Positions 8,201-17,932 of a stretch of DNA of 64,000 bases are shown here, in pieces (positions within the stretch are counted from its first letter, which is position 1; each line of letters opens with the position of its first letter). Under the pieces are notes generated by a model. The model did not search any database. It saw only the letters and a list, made by a program, of their open reading frames with translations, and was not told the DNA's origin. The position numbers were made by a program, and so were the translations under genes. Location: NCBI GenBank assembly GCA_013298715.1, contig JAAFIQ010000002.1:1-64000 (forward strand). The letters are read 5' to 3'. The DNA is from Bacteroidota bacterium. GTDB taxonomy: Bacteria; Bacteroidota; Bacteroidia; B-17B0; Aurantibacillaceae.

Positions 8201-9007
8201 TTATTTTTCGGCTTGCTCAACATTTAAAAAACTTATAGTTGCGCCAACAATTGCTAGTGCTGGTCCAAAAAACATGCCAACCACATCACCAACAAAAAAT
8301 GGTAGCGCCATAAAAAACGAGTATACAAACCCAATACCGCAGGCATAGCCCCTGTTCCGTTTCATGAAATTAATACTTTTACTAACAGAATATTTATAAC
8401 GCTCACAATTATAATCTAGCATAGCAAATCCAACAAAATACCAGCCAATTAAAAACAATAGCGGAATTGTAACAATAGATAAAATTGGAATAAACATAGT
8501 AATTAACCCAAAAACGAAAATAAAAAAGTATTCTAATATCATATTACGTAAGCTAATTACAATACCTCGAAATATATCTTTTATTAATTGTAAAAAATTA
8601 AATGGAAATTCTTTCTTGGTGAGTTTCTCGTCTGCCTTTTCAGAAAGCAACGCTAATACTGGTGAGAGCACCATTAGTAATAAATATTTGATGAGTGTAC
8701 CACTCATTAACCAAAATACAACTTTTAATAGAATTGAGATTAAAAAGCTAAGTTTTCCGATGAGGTAAGGTCTAAAAAACGATAACCAATGTCCACTTAC
8801 AGGAATATTTTCTGCGTTTGCATACGCATTTACTTTTTCACCTAACCATTCTGCTAGGCTCATAAAACCATAAATACTCCCAACCCACATAGCGATCCAC
8901 ATTAACAGAGGAATAAACATAAAAGGCCATAAACCTTTTTCAAATAAAACTGTAAATGCTTTAAAGCAATTTCCTATACCTCTAAAAAAATCTCCGAAAA
9001 ATTTCAT
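8201..9007 (-). CDS. EI24 domain membrane protein
   Basis: A 268-residue integral membrane protein with an N-terminal FFRGIGNCFKAFTVLFEKGL segment and about five hydrophobic helices (FMFIPLLMWIAMWVG, LSFLISILLKVVFWLMSGTL, YFFIFVFGLITMFIPIL, IPLLFLIGWYFVGFAMLDY). The YNCERYKYSVSKSINFMKRN loop is typical of the EI24/CysZ-like family. In Proteobacteria CysZ takes up sulfate, but EI24 proteins of Bacteroidota are mostly uncharacterised, so no substrate is assigned. It lies 6 nt downstream of the C25 peptidase gene on the same strand, so it may be the last gene of that operon. Confidence 0.75.
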   Translation of the reverse strand: MKFFGDFFRGIGNCFKAFTVLFEKGLWPFMFIPLLMWIAMWVGSIYGFMSLAEWLGEKVNAYANAENIPVSGHWLSFFRPYLIGKLSFLISILLKVVFWLMSGTLIKYLLLMVLSPVLALLSEKADEKLTKKEFPFNFLQLIKDIFRGIVISLRNMILEYFFIFVFGLITMFIPILSIVTIPLLFLIGWYFVGFAMLDYNCERYKYSVSKSINFMKRNRGYACGIGFVYSFFMALPFFVGDVVGMFFGPALAIVGATISFLNVEQAEK

Positions 9008-9013
9008 AGTATC

Positions 9014-12000
9014 TTATTTCATTAAAACCATTTTACCAAATTCTTTCACGAAAAATTTATCTGCCTCTGTTGCATTTTTTTCAATGGCGTTACCATTTAG
9101 TTTGGTTATTATTTTGTAAAGATAAACTCCGTTAGCAAGCCTATCGCCGTAGTTGTCTCTTCCGTCCCAGCCGTATTCTGTTATATTTCTACCAATTCGT
9201 AATACGCCTAATTCTTCTTTTGTTATTTCTCTTACAACTTTACCTGTAATTGTCATTATTTGAATAGTAAAGATTTCTGGAACTTCGCTACCAGTTAAGG
9301 TAAATACAAATTTGGTGTTGGTACTAAAAGGATTGGGATAGTTTAATACATTCGTAATTGTAGGTTTATTTTCTATCTCAAATTGTATTTTATATTCTGT
9401 ACTAGAACTTTTATTATTGCTTACATCTCTTGCTTTTACTAACAGGCTATAACGTCCATCCACTGGTAAAGTTGGGTTGTACAAAATACTACAACTGTTT
9501 TTTGGTAAGCTGGCAGGAGTAAATTGTAATTCTTTTGCAAAAAATAATTGTTGTTGGTTGTTATTTGGTGCTTGTAAATATACTTTAAAGGCACTGGTAT
9601 CATTAAGTGCTAAAAATTTATTTTCGTCTTTTAAAGTAATTTGTATGTGCGGCTTGGCAGAAACTATATCGCCATTTAAAATTCTTACACCATCAAATGT
9701 TACATCTAACAAAGGGTTAGTAATATCTTTATTTACTTTAAATGAAAATCTACCAATGTTATTAAATTGTTGTTGTTCTTTTTGATAACGCACGTTATTA
9801 AGTGGATTAACGTAAATCCAAAAAATATTATTTCCAACAATTTGATAGCTATTTATTTTTACTGTATCAATAAGCACCTCGCCTGGTAAAAAGTTTTTCT
9901 TTTTTATTTTTTGTTGCAAAGGAATTTTTACCCGGTTATTATCTTCAAGCCAATAGGCAACAACCAAGCTATCGTTAAAAGGTTTTACTCCAATATTCTC
10001 AATGGGGAATTTAAAAGTAACAAAATCTCCTTCTTCCAGGGTATCATTAATGCTTTCGAAACCTTTTAAGGGATTGATGGCACATTCTGGTGCTTCATCG
10101 TAAAGAACTTGCCAACGCTTAAGTTGCGGAGCAGTCCGGTTAGTGTTATCTTTTTGAAATGCAATTAATTTTAAGAAAGGATGCGTTGTTGCGTTAGCAT
10201 AATTGTATAGCGCAAGCACATCACTACTATCCTGTTTAAAAGTTGCAAGTGTATCTATTTGTCCGTTTGTTTTTATTCCAATTAATTTTAAAATTGTTGT
10301 ATCACCTGGTAAAGCGTCCAACGATTTTACGTTCCAATGTAAGCTGTTCCATTTATTGCTTGGTCCAATAATTTCAGATACAATATAACCAGCGTTCCAT
10401 TTGGTTTGGATGCTGTCCATTAATGTTACAACATTGGTGCTATTAGCTCCAACCACCTCGTTGCCTTGCCCTGCGCTCATGCCTTTTTTTCCAAACAAAA
10501 TATAAGGCACAGTGTCTTTTACGTTTCTTATATTTACAGCACCTATCTGGTCAAATTTATTAAACAGCGTATTGCTAAATGATGCTTTTTGTCCGTCCAT
10601 TACAGTCCATGCAAGTACTGGGGTGTTAGACGGAATGTTATTCAAAAACGCTTCCATAGAGGTTTTCCAATTTGTTGAGCCACAATAATCGCCATCTCCA
10701 AACGAGTACATGTAAATGGGATAGTTAACACATACGCAATTATTTTGCGGACCAGGACTTGGTCCATTGACGTCAACTACTTCATGCGGAATTCCGCTTA
10801 TAGAATCGAATAAAGCAAAGTTCCAACCATACGGTGCGCAGCTCCAGTTCGACATGGTGATGTTATTATAAAACCAACTTATACTGGTTCCCTCTAAATA
10901 TGGTGGAAAACCATTTCTGCATTTAATGGCATGCTTTGTGTTTTCAAAAATAAATTTGCGCAAATCTTTTTTATAATTTACAAATTGGTAAGTGTTATTT
11001 TTGAATTGATGAAAGTGTGCTTGTCCCCAACCTCTTTTGTTGCCAATTGTTTGAAAAGAACTTTCTCGCCAAGTAAAAGGTGTTTGAGGATTTAAGCTAT
11101 CTCTGCTTACACGCCAAAAGTAAACTGTACTGTCTTTAAAGGGTAAATTAATATTCCATTCCATCACTCCTCCTTTACTGGTTTTAAGAGCCGTATAAAT
11201 TGGTTGCGAAAATTTATCACACGTATCAACCTGTAATTTGTATGTTGTAAGTGGTGCAAAGGGATCGCTCGTACTTGCCTTTAATGTTATGGTAGCCGTT
11301 TTTTCTACAACAGCGTATTTATACGGATAAACAGGAATGATATCTCCCCCATTTATAAAATAGTCAACACTACCAATGGTACTGTTATTCATTTTAGTAG
11401 TTTCTGTAATCGTGTTAAAATTATCTATTACTACTTTAAATTTATTTAAACCTATTCCTCTATTAAAATCGGTTGCAGTATAAAATTTTAAACTATCACT
11501 AAAAAAAGGAGCTTTAATTTTTTTAAAAATAATAAGCGAATCATTGTTTGGAAATGTACGTGTTACCTTTACAAAAAAGGAATCTACTACTGCTTTTCCT
11601 AAATTTTTTATTTTTAAACTAATACCAATTGAATCGGCATAGGTTTTTGAATTAATTATTACATCGCTGTTTTTAATTGCAAAATCTGGTAGCGCCCCTG
11701 GGCTAATCTTAATTGCTGGATCGCCATTCAGCACCATTTCTAAAGCAGTAAATCGAGTTAGAGAGTCGTTAATAACAGTAGCGTTTTTTATGGTTTCTTT
11801 AATTACATCACCAATTCCTTGATTGTATTTTTGGTAGGATAACGCTTTGTAGAAAAAGTTGGTATAATGATTTAATGTATATACAAATCCTTTAGTAACG
11901 CTAGCTAAAAAACCAATTGATCCTTTTTGGTTTGCCGTTGTGAATCTTTCAGAAACAGATCGTCTGCCAAAAACAAATATATTGCCTGATTCGCAACTAT

Positions 12001-14002
12001 TGGCTACAAACAAAGGATAACGACCAGCATTGTTGTATTCATTTGGTTCATCAATTGCTTGATCAAAATTTTGTTCAGATCCATGGCCAAAAAATGTAAT
12101 GAGTGATGCTCCGTTTGAGATTAAATTTTTAATACTATCACTAACCAGTGTTTGAATTGGAGCGGTTGTGTTTTTTTTAAATGTGTGAACGCGGCCGCCG
12201 TATAATGTATCTTCAATTAAAGTTTCATAATTGTTCATGTAATTCTCTAACACATTATTCAAGTTCACATCATTGCCTCCAACAAAATGAAGTACATTTT
12301 TTTTCCACTCTTCATTTCCTGTGGCTTCGTGTTGTTGTACTTTAGTTAAATAATTTAAAGCTTCGGTATTATCTATTGCTGGAAATCGTCCAATAGGTAT
12401 TTCAGGAACCAAAGCGCTTGTGGCATTTGTGCTAATTTGTACACTTAGTAAAACATCACTGCTAGGTATTCCCATAGTTGGAATGAAATTTTGTGATTGA
12501 TAAGCAGCCTGTAAATCTTCATTCTTAATTCCTTTGCCTAGTAAAAATACATAGCTCGGTACTTTTGAGGACGCAGTAACCAAATACCTTAAAAAATATT
12601 TTATTGCTAAAGGATTTTTGTTATTTCCAAAGGCAAACTGTTCGTATAATTCATCAATATTGGCATCAATTACATTATAACCACCGCCAGCAACACTTTG
12701 GCGATATGCTTTATATTGTTGCGCTGCAATTTTTGTAACATCATGGTAAATTAAAACAAACGATTTATTTGTTGAACTATTTAAATAATTCGTAAACTGA
12801 CTCCCATTAAAAAGTGTTTGCAAGTTTGTAATTGGTGTAAATAAATTACTTTTTACAATTAAGCATTCTGATGCAAGAGATGTATTTGGAATTATTGCCT
12901 TAATTCCAAGACCGCTTACTACAGTTTGAATTTTTTTTCCTGTTGTGAGGTTGTATATAAAAACCGTTTCTGTTGGTAAGGCACTGAAACCTGTAAATGT
13001 ATATGAACTCTTTGCTTGATTGCTATTTGCAGGCACAATAAATTTATTGTTTGTTACATTATTAAAATTTAATTGTTGAGGCAGCGTAACATTAAGGTAA
13101 TGCAGCATAGTAGCATTATCGAATGAAAAAGATGGATTTGCAACAGAAATAATTCCAAAACTTGAATTATTGCCGAGCGAAGAATTTGAGAGCGAGAATG
13201 AATGGCGCGCGGCCACATAACCAAAAAATGTAGTATCTTTTATTGTAACTTGGTTATTATTTTGGTTAACGTAAAATGTTTGAATTTGATGGTCTGCTTG
13301 ACCTGTGGCTTCTTTACTGTTTCCTGAATACACTACTTGGAAGTAGCAAGGAAGCGGCGTTGTAGTGTAAACATTTAAGTTGCCGAAGTTGGCAGTCATA
13401 GAAATTCCTTTCGCAAAATTATAACCATAGCCCTCGTTTTGGGTGTAGCGCGAATCGCTTGCACCAAAAGGATAGGCTTTCACGAAGTTGTAGGCATTTG
13501 TTGGAGCGTAAGTATGCGTTTTATAAATGTAATTTGCAGCAGCATAATTAGCCCAAGTGGTATCTATTTCTAAACTAAAACGCTTGTTAGTTGTAGAATT
13601 ATTAAGAGTTAAAAACGCATAAACAGTATCATTAAAAATATTTTTATAAGGATTAGGGAGATATTTTATGTTGGTATAAATCCCTGAATCTATCCGTAAT
13701 TGTGTAGGGTCTAAATAAAACTCAATGTAGTCGCCCGTGTTTAATTGGTTGTCTTGTTCACCTTCTATGTAAAGGTATTGCTCTTTTCCTCCAAAAAATA
13801 GTTGAAAGTTTTTAGGATTGGTCGTATTTAAATTGAATCTTGAAGCTAGTATCGAAGCGTCTATTCTGTAAACCCCAGCAGAAGTAATAGGAAATTTAAA
13901 GTAAGATTGGGTATAATTAATCCAGCTATTAGAATTTTGTGAATAAGCGCTGCAGATAGTAAGTGCTAAAAATAGAAAAAAACTATTTTTAATTTTTATC
14001 AT
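9014..14002 (-). CDS. PorU2-like C25 cysteine peptidase (putative T9SS sortase)
   Basis: A 1662-residue secreted protein with signal peptide MIKIKNSFFLFLALTICSAYS. The gingipain-type C25 domain occupies roughly residues 400-780. The catalytic His lies in FFGHGSEQ (H640) and the nucleophilic Cys in ANSCESG (C670), a spacing close to that of gingipains and PorU. Ig-like repeats follow, and a FlgD-like C-terminal domain (YGWDGRDNYGDRLANGVYLY) ends GKMVLMK, as in PorU-type proteins. PorU cleaves sorting domains and attaches T9SS cargo to the cell surface. The length and the adjoining PorV-like gene fit the PorU2/PorV2 pair of Bacteroidota better than canonical PorU. The ATG overlaps the upstream stop as ATGA. 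Whether it is the main sortase or a paralogue cannot be decided here. Confidence 0.82.
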   Translation of the reverse strand: MIKIKNSFFLFLALTICSAYSQNSNSWINYTQSYFKFPITSAGVYRIDASILASRFNLNTTNPKNFQLFFGGKEQYLYIEGEQDNQLNTGDYIEFYLDPTQLRIDSGIYTNIKYLPNPYKNIFNDTVYAFLTLNNSTTNKRFSLEIDTTWANYAAANYIYKTHTYAPTNAYNFVKAYPFGASDSRYTQNEGYGYNFAKGISMTANFGNLNVYTTTPLPCYFQVVYSGNSKEATGQADHQIQTFYVNQNNNQVTIKDTTFFGYVAARHSFSLSNSSLGNNSSFGIISVANPSFSFDNATMLHYLNVTLPQQLNFNNVTNNKFIVPANSNQAKSSYTFTGFSALPTETVFIYNLTTGKKIQTVVSGLGIKAIIPNTSLASECLIVKSNLFTPITNLQTLFNGSQFTNYLNSSTNKSFVLIYHDVTKIAAQQYKAYRQSVAGGGYNVIDANIDELYEQFAFGNNKNPLAIKYFLRYLVTASSKVPSYVFLLGKGIKNEDLQAAYQSQNFIPTMGIPSSDVLLSVQISTNATSALVPEIPIGRFPAIDNTEALNYLTKVQQHEATGNEEWKKNVLHFVGGNDVNLNNVLENYMNNYETLIEDTLYGGRVHTFKKNTTAPIQTLVSDSIKNLISNGASLITFFGHGSEQNFDQAIDEPNEYNNAGRYPLFVANSCESGNIFVFGRRSVSERFTTANQKGSIGFLASVTKGFVYTLNHYTNFFYKALSYQKYNQGIGDVIKETIKNATVINDSLTRFTALEMVLNGDPAIKISPGALPDFAIKNSDVIINSKTYADSIGISLKIKNLGKAVVDSFFVKVTRTFPNNDSLIIFKKIKAPFFSDSLKFYTATDFNRGIGLNKFKVVIDNFNTITETTKMNNSTIGSVDYFINGGDIIPVYPYKYAVVEKTATITLKASTSDPFAPLTTYKLQVDTCDKFSQPIYTALKTSKGGVMEWNINLPFKDSTVYFWRVSRDSLNPQTPFTWRESSFQTIGNKRGWGQAHFHQFKNNTYQFVNYKKDLRKFIFENTKHAIKCRNGFPPYLEGTSISWFYNNITMSNWSCAPYGWNFALFDSISGIPHEVVDVNGPSPGPQNNCVCVNYPIYMYSFGDGDYCGSTNWKTSMEAFLNNIPSNTPVLAWTVMDGQKASFSNTLFNKFDQIGAVNIRNVKDTVPYILFGKKGMSAGQGNEVVGANSTNVVTLMDSIQTKWNAGYIVSEIIGPSNKWNSLHWNVKSLDALPGDTTILKLIGIKTNGQIDTLATFKQDSSDVLALYNYANATTHPFLKLIAFQKDNTNRTAPQLKRWQVLYDEAPECAINPLKGFESINDTLEEGDFVTFKFPIENIGVKPFNDSLVVAYWLEDNNRVKIPLQQKIKKKNFLPGEVLIDTVKINSYQIVGNNIFWIYVNPLNNVRYQKEQQQFNNIGRFSFKVNKDITNPLLDVTFDGVRILNGDIVSAKPHIQITLKDENKFLALNDTSAFKVYLQAPNNNQQQLFFAKELQFTPASLPKNSCSILYNPTLPVDGRYSLLVKARDVSNNKSSSTEYKIQFEIENKPTITNVLNYPNPFSTNTKFVFTLTGSEVPEIFTIQIMTITGKVVREITKEELGVLRIGRNITEYGWDGRDNYGDRLANGVYLYKIITKLNGNAIEKNATEADKFFVKEFGKMVLMK

Positions 14003-15078
14003 TGTTTTGTTTTGCGGTTAAAGGCAATTTTTAATGAAAAAATATTTGAGTATAAGGCAATGCTTCTATCGCCAATATCGGTTAAGGCATAATCTAGCGT
14101 AAATATTTTGTAATTTATTCCTACTCCAAAATTTGGTTGAAAGGTGGTAATAAATTCAGATCCTCTATCATTTAGTTGTTGTTGAAAATTACCAATTCCG
14201 CCACGTACAAAAATTAAATTTTGAAAACCCAATTCTATACCTGCAGCTGGCTCTAAACTCCAACCATTTGTTTTTACAACAGTGTTGCGCTTTCCATCAA
14301 AAGTATTTATCAAATTAACTTCAGCTAAAACAGAAAATTTGTCTTTATAAAACTTAACTCCTTTTGCTGTACCTAAAATTATTTTTGGCGCAGTAATTTC
14401 CACATTTGAATTAGGTATTTCATTCCCAGTAGATTGAAGAGTCGCAATATCAGTATTGCTTAAATTATAACTCCATGCATTATAGGTGCCAGTAATATCT
14501 CTTCCTAAGGCAGCAAAGTTCCAACCCTTGTATTTATAAGTTGCGCCAGCATCTAATCCAAAGCCCCACGCGCCGCCAAACTCCCCCAATCTTCTACGAA
14601 TAATTTTAAAATTCCCACCAACATCAACTCCTTTTAGTTGTGGTAATTTACGCGCATAGCTTAATAAAGCTGCAAAATCAACGGCGTTAAAAGTTTTAAT
14701 TCTACTATAATCTACATTGCCTTGTGCATCTACCAAATCAAGTGTATTAGGAATATTATCCACGCCAAATCTAAGCAAAGTAATGCCAGCAACACTGTTT
14801 GAGTCAATTCGCTTACTTACACCTAAAAAATCATATTTCGCAATACCAGCAAAGTATTCGGCGTGCATTAATCCTACTTCTAAATCATTTTTTTGATTGA
14901 GTAATGCCGAAGGATTCCAATAACCCGCATTTACGCCATCAGCACTTGCTACGTTTGCATTGCCCATGCCTAAAGCTCTAGCCCCAACACCAATATTTAA
15001 AAATTCGTTGCTGTATTTACGAACTTGTGCAGCAGCAACGCCAGAAATTAGAACCAAAAGAAGAAGTTGTTTACGCAT
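13999..15078 (-). CDS. PorV/PorQ family outer-membrane protein (PorV2-like)
   Basis: A 359-residue protein with signal peptide MRKQLLLLVLISGVAAAQ and the family signature YSNEFLNIGVGARALGMGNA followed by AGYWNPSAL. The rest is a FadL-like barrel of alternating strands ending FSLKIAFNRKTKQ. PorV shuttles T9SS cargo from the translocon to the PorU sortase complex. Here the gene directly precedes the C25 peptidase gene with a 4-nt stop/start overlap, which supports a functional pair. The protein is shorter than typical PorV (about 390 residues), so PorV2 or PorQ-like is the safer label. Confidence 0.82.
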   Translation of the reverse strand: MRKQLLLLVLISGVAAAQVRKYSNEFLNIGVGARALGMGNANVASADGVNAGYWNPSALLNQKNDLEVGLMHAEYFAGIAKYDFLGVSKRIDSNSVAGITLLRFGVDNIPNTLDLVDAQGNVDYSRIKTFNAVDFAALLSYARKLPQLKGVDVGGNFKIIRRRLGEFGGAWGFGLDAGATYKYKGWNFAALGRDITGTYNAWSYNLSNTDIATLQSTGNEIPNSNVEITAPKIILGTAKGVKFYKDKFSVLAEVNLINTFDGKRNTVVKTNGWSLEPAAGIELGFQNLIFVRGGIGNFQQQLNDRGSEFITTFQPNFGVGINYKIFTLDYALTDIGDRSIALYSNIFSLKIAFNRKTKQ

Positions 15079-15133
15079 ATTTTGATAGATAAAGTTAGTG
15101 ATAATGAGCCAATCAATCTAATTTTAACGTAAA

Positions 15134-16063
15134 TTATTTAACAATATTGTTCATTTTGGTTATGAAATGTTTGGTAAACATAACTGAACCTTGGTAATTT
15201 AAATGGTGATGATCTAAAAATAAGGCTCTTTTATCGCAGAAAGGCAGACTCGATAAATCCAAATACTCAATTTTATTAAGGTAAGCGATGTTATTTAAAT
15301 GATTTAACACTTGACTTTTGTTAAGCAAATCTAACTCACCCCCTGCAAATATGGGCGATGAAACTAAAGTTAGCTTTATTTTATTTTTATCACAAAGGGT
15401 AATTATAGAATCTAAATAACTTCGGTTAATTGGATGTATGTAGCCATAAAATTTTGGATAATGAATAAAATTAAGTTGCGGTCGGAATACTTCTTTTGTG
15501 TAACCATTAAAAAATAAACTATCGGTTTTATTAGGAATGTTAAAATAACCGTGCAAACTGGTACTTAAATTTTTAAAACCTGTGTAAGGAAAAGAGTAAG
15601 CTGGGTTTAAATAAAAATGATTCATTCTATTATCAATTCTTTGAAAGCCTTCTCTTAATACTTCGTTTTTTAAGTAGGGAAAATAGTTGTTAAAATCGCG
15701 AATAAAATCTACGTTAATATGTAGAGCATGGTAATCCACTTCGTAAAACAAATATTTTGGTGCTGAGCTATTTTTTAAATAAGCCCTTAATGCTGCATAA
15801 CAATGAGGTGGCGCAGCGCCGGTTAAGCTTAAATTAAAACACGATTTTTTAAATTTATTTTGTATAAGCACTGTGTTGTAGTGCATTTGCGCACGTGATG
15901 AGCCCAAAATTAGAATCTCAAAATTATTTTTTTGCAAAAAAGCGGTATTGTACTTTGCGTAATAACCTTGCTTTTGCTTTAATAAACCATAATAATGCAC
16001 TTCTCTTAGCAAATATAAAAGTGCAAGAACAATTAAAGGATATATTAACGCTTTTGACTTCAA
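15134..16063 (-). CDS. SGNH/GDSL-like hydrolase paired with MBOAT
   Basis: A 309-residue protein with one N-terminal membrane anchor (ALIYPLIVLALLYLL). It has an SGNH-type block I, LILGSSRAQ (Ser55/Ser56), and the late catalytic block DHHHLN (D284-H287), the order seen in DltD/AlgJ/PatB-type extracytoplasmic partners of MBOAT acyltransferases. It starts inside the stop of the MBOAT gene (4-nt overlap), so the two are translationally coupled. The likely role is acyl transfer to, or removal from, an envelope glycan after the acyl group crosses the membrane. The acceptor is unknown. Confidence 0.7.
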   Translation of the reverse strand: MKSKALIYPLIVLALLYLLREVHYYGLLKQKQGYYAKYNTAFLQKNNFEILILGSSRAQMHYNTVLIQNKFKKSCFNLSLTGAAPPHCYAALRAYLKNSSAPKYLFYEVDYHALHINVDFIRDFNNYFPYLKNEVLREGFQRIDNRMNHFYLNPAYSFPYTGFKNLSTSLHGYFNIPNKTDSLFFNGYTKEVFRPQLNFIHYPKFYGYIHPINRSYLDSIITLCDKNKIKLTLVSSPIFAGGELDLLNKSQVLNHLNNIAYLNKIEYLDLSSLPFCDKRALFLDHHHLNYQGSVMFTKHFITKMNNIVK

Positions 16064-17460
16064 AATTGAAAATAGATAAATGTATTGGCCGAAAAATTAC
16101 CTAAAATAAAAATTAATAAAACTATTGAAACATAAAAAACGGAATTAAGCGCTCCATAATTTTTTTTGGAGCTACTAATAAATGTAAATTCTTCTTGTAA
16201 TTCTTTTATAACCAAAATTAAAATTGCAAAGGTGCAAACTGCGTAGTAAAATAAGTTTTCGTAGGTTAAGAAATTTGTGAAAGAAAAATAGTTAGACTTA
16301 AAGTTTAAAATTGTGGAATAAATATGCAATAAATCTTTAAAAGAATTAGCTCTAAAGGCGATTAACGAAATAGTGTGAATGCTTATTAAATACAGCCAAC
16401 CTAAAAATTTTGGTGCTTTGTGATTCGGAAATTTTCTCGAAATAAGAATTTCAAAAATAAAGAAAATAGCATGAAACAGACCCCAAACCACAAATGTGAA
16501 ACTACTGCCATGCCATGCTGCGCTTACAATAAACACAATAAAAATATTAATCAAAAAACGATTAAAGGGCACTCTACTTCCACCTAAACTAAAAAATACA
16601 TATTCTCTAAACCAATTGGTAATGCTAATATGGTTACGTTGCCAAAATTCGTGTAAGCTTTTTGATAGTAATGGTCTGCGCCAATTTATAGCTAAATTAA
16701 TTTTAAATAGTTTTGCTACCCCAATGGCAATATCGCTATAGCCACTAAAATCGCAATACACCTGTATTACAAATAAAAAGCCTGCCACCAATAGTTCTAT
16801 GCCATTAAAGATTGTAACATTATTAAAGGTAGATGAAACGATAGAGTTCAGGTTATCAGCAATAACTAATTTTTTAAAATAGCCCCAAATAATAAGTTTA
16901 ATGGCACTTTCCCAATTAATTGTTGAGAAAAATTTTGTTGTTTTGAGTTGAGGCATCAAATCGTTGTAACGCACAATAGGCCCAGCTACCATGTGAGGAA
17001 AGAAAGAAACAAATAATAAAAAATCTAAATACGATTCTTTAGCCACGTATTTTCCTCTATACAAATCAATACAATAACTAAGTGATTGGAATGTATAAAA
17101 AGATAAACCAGCCGGAATAATGATGGCTTTAAAGAAATTGTACGTTTCGTTTTGTTCGGTTAAAAAATTTAGTGTGATGGGTGGCAGATATTTGAATGAA
17201 AACAGAACTAATAAATTGCTTACAATACTCAACCACAAAAAAACTTTTTTATTTGTAGGGCTGGATTGTATTTTTTGTCCGCACCAAAAATCGATCGATG
17301 ATGTACCTAACAACAGTATTAAAAACCAAGGGTTGTAGCTAAAATAAAAATAGTAGGAGGCTGCTAGTAAAAAATAGTTCTTAAATTTTTGAGGTAATAT
17401 CCAAAAAATAGTAAATACTAAAGGAAGAAAAAGAGTAAATATGAGAGAGTTAAAAAGCAA
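16060..17460 (-). CDS. MBOAT family O-acyltransferase (AlgI/DltB-like)
   Basis: A 466-residue polytopic membrane protein. The MBOAT core includes VQVYCDFSGYSDIAIGVAKL, WRRPLLSKSLHEFWQRNHIS and the catalytic-His motif AAWHGSSFTFVVWGL (H317). Members such as AlgI, DltB and PatA move acyl groups across the membrane for O-acylation of extracellular polymers. The overlapping SGNH gene downstream is the expected partner. The ArfB gene ends on the base immediately upstream. The identity of the acylated polymer cannot be read from the sequence. Confidence 0.88.
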   Translation of the reverse strand: MLFNSLIFTLFLPLVFTIFWILPQKFKNYFLLAASYYFYFSYNPWFLILLLGTSSIDFWCGQKIQSSPTNKKVFLWLSIVSNLLVLFSFKYLPPITLNFLTEQNETYNFFKAIIIPAGLSFYTFQSLSYCIDLYRGKYVAKESYLDFLLFVSFFPHMVAGPIVRYNDLMPQLKTTKFFSTINWESAIKLIIWGYFKKLVIADNLNSIVSSTFNNVTIFNGIELLVAGFLFVIQVYCDFSGYSDIAIGVAKLFKINLAINWRRPLLSKSLHEFWQRNHISITNWFREYVFFSLGGSRVPFNRFLINIFIVFIVSAAWHGSSFTFVVWGLFHAIFFIFEILISRKFPNHKAPKFLGWLYLISIHTISLIAFRANSFKDLLHIYSTILNFKSNYFSFTNFLTYENLFYYAVCTFAILILVIKELQEEFTFISSSKKNYGALNSVFYVSIVLLIFILGNFSANTFIYFQF

Positions 17461-17868
17461 TTAAACAATTTTTTTACGTAATTCTTTTTTTAAGCTTTGA
17501 TTTTTTTTTGCTTCAACTTTTTTCTTTTTGCTTGCTACACTTGGCTTTGTGGCTATACGTTTAATTTTTGGTTTTAATAATTTATTTAATAAATCAACTA
17601 ATTTATTTTCTGTTTCTTGTTTGTTTTTTAGTTGGCTGCGGTGTTTGCTACTTACTAATTTTATTAAATTACCATTTACAAAAGAAGGATATTTACTTAA
17701 AATAATTTCTTTTTGCATTAATGTTAAGGTATTACTCGCTTCAACATCAAATTCAATTTCCACTTTTGTTTCAACCTTATTTACATTTTGCCCTCCTTTA
17801 CCACCGCTTCTACTGGTTTTAAACGAGCATTCTGCCAATAGTTTTAATATTTGATTTTCTTCTAACAT
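17461..17868 (-). CDS. arfB: Alternative ribosome-rescue factor ArfB (release-factor-like peptidyl-tRNA hydrolase)
   Basis: The gene encodes a class I release-factor catalytic domain without codon-recognition domains: SRSGGKGGQNVNKVETKVEI contains the GGQ motif that hydrolyses peptidyl-tRNA on stalled ribosomes. A very basic tail (KKKKVEAKKNQSLKKELRKK) should occupy the empty mRNA channel, as in E. coli ArfB. The track starts at a TTG at 17886. I prefer the ATG at 17868, giving 135 residues with GGQ at 25-27, as in characterised ArfB. It directly abuts the MBOAT gene, an operon placement with no obvious functional link. Confidence 0.88.
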   Translation of the reverse strand: MLEENQILKLLAECSFKTSRSGGKGGQNVNKVETKVEIEFDVEASNTLTLMQKEIILSKYPSFVNGNLIKLVSSKHRSQLKNKQETENKLVDLLNKLLKPKIKRIATKPSVASKKKKVEAKKNQSLKKELRKKIV

Positions 17869-17932
17869 ACAACTCTTAATAATCAATTTGAAAATACAGT
17901 TTTTTTATTGAATTATGCATTAATTTTAGTTA

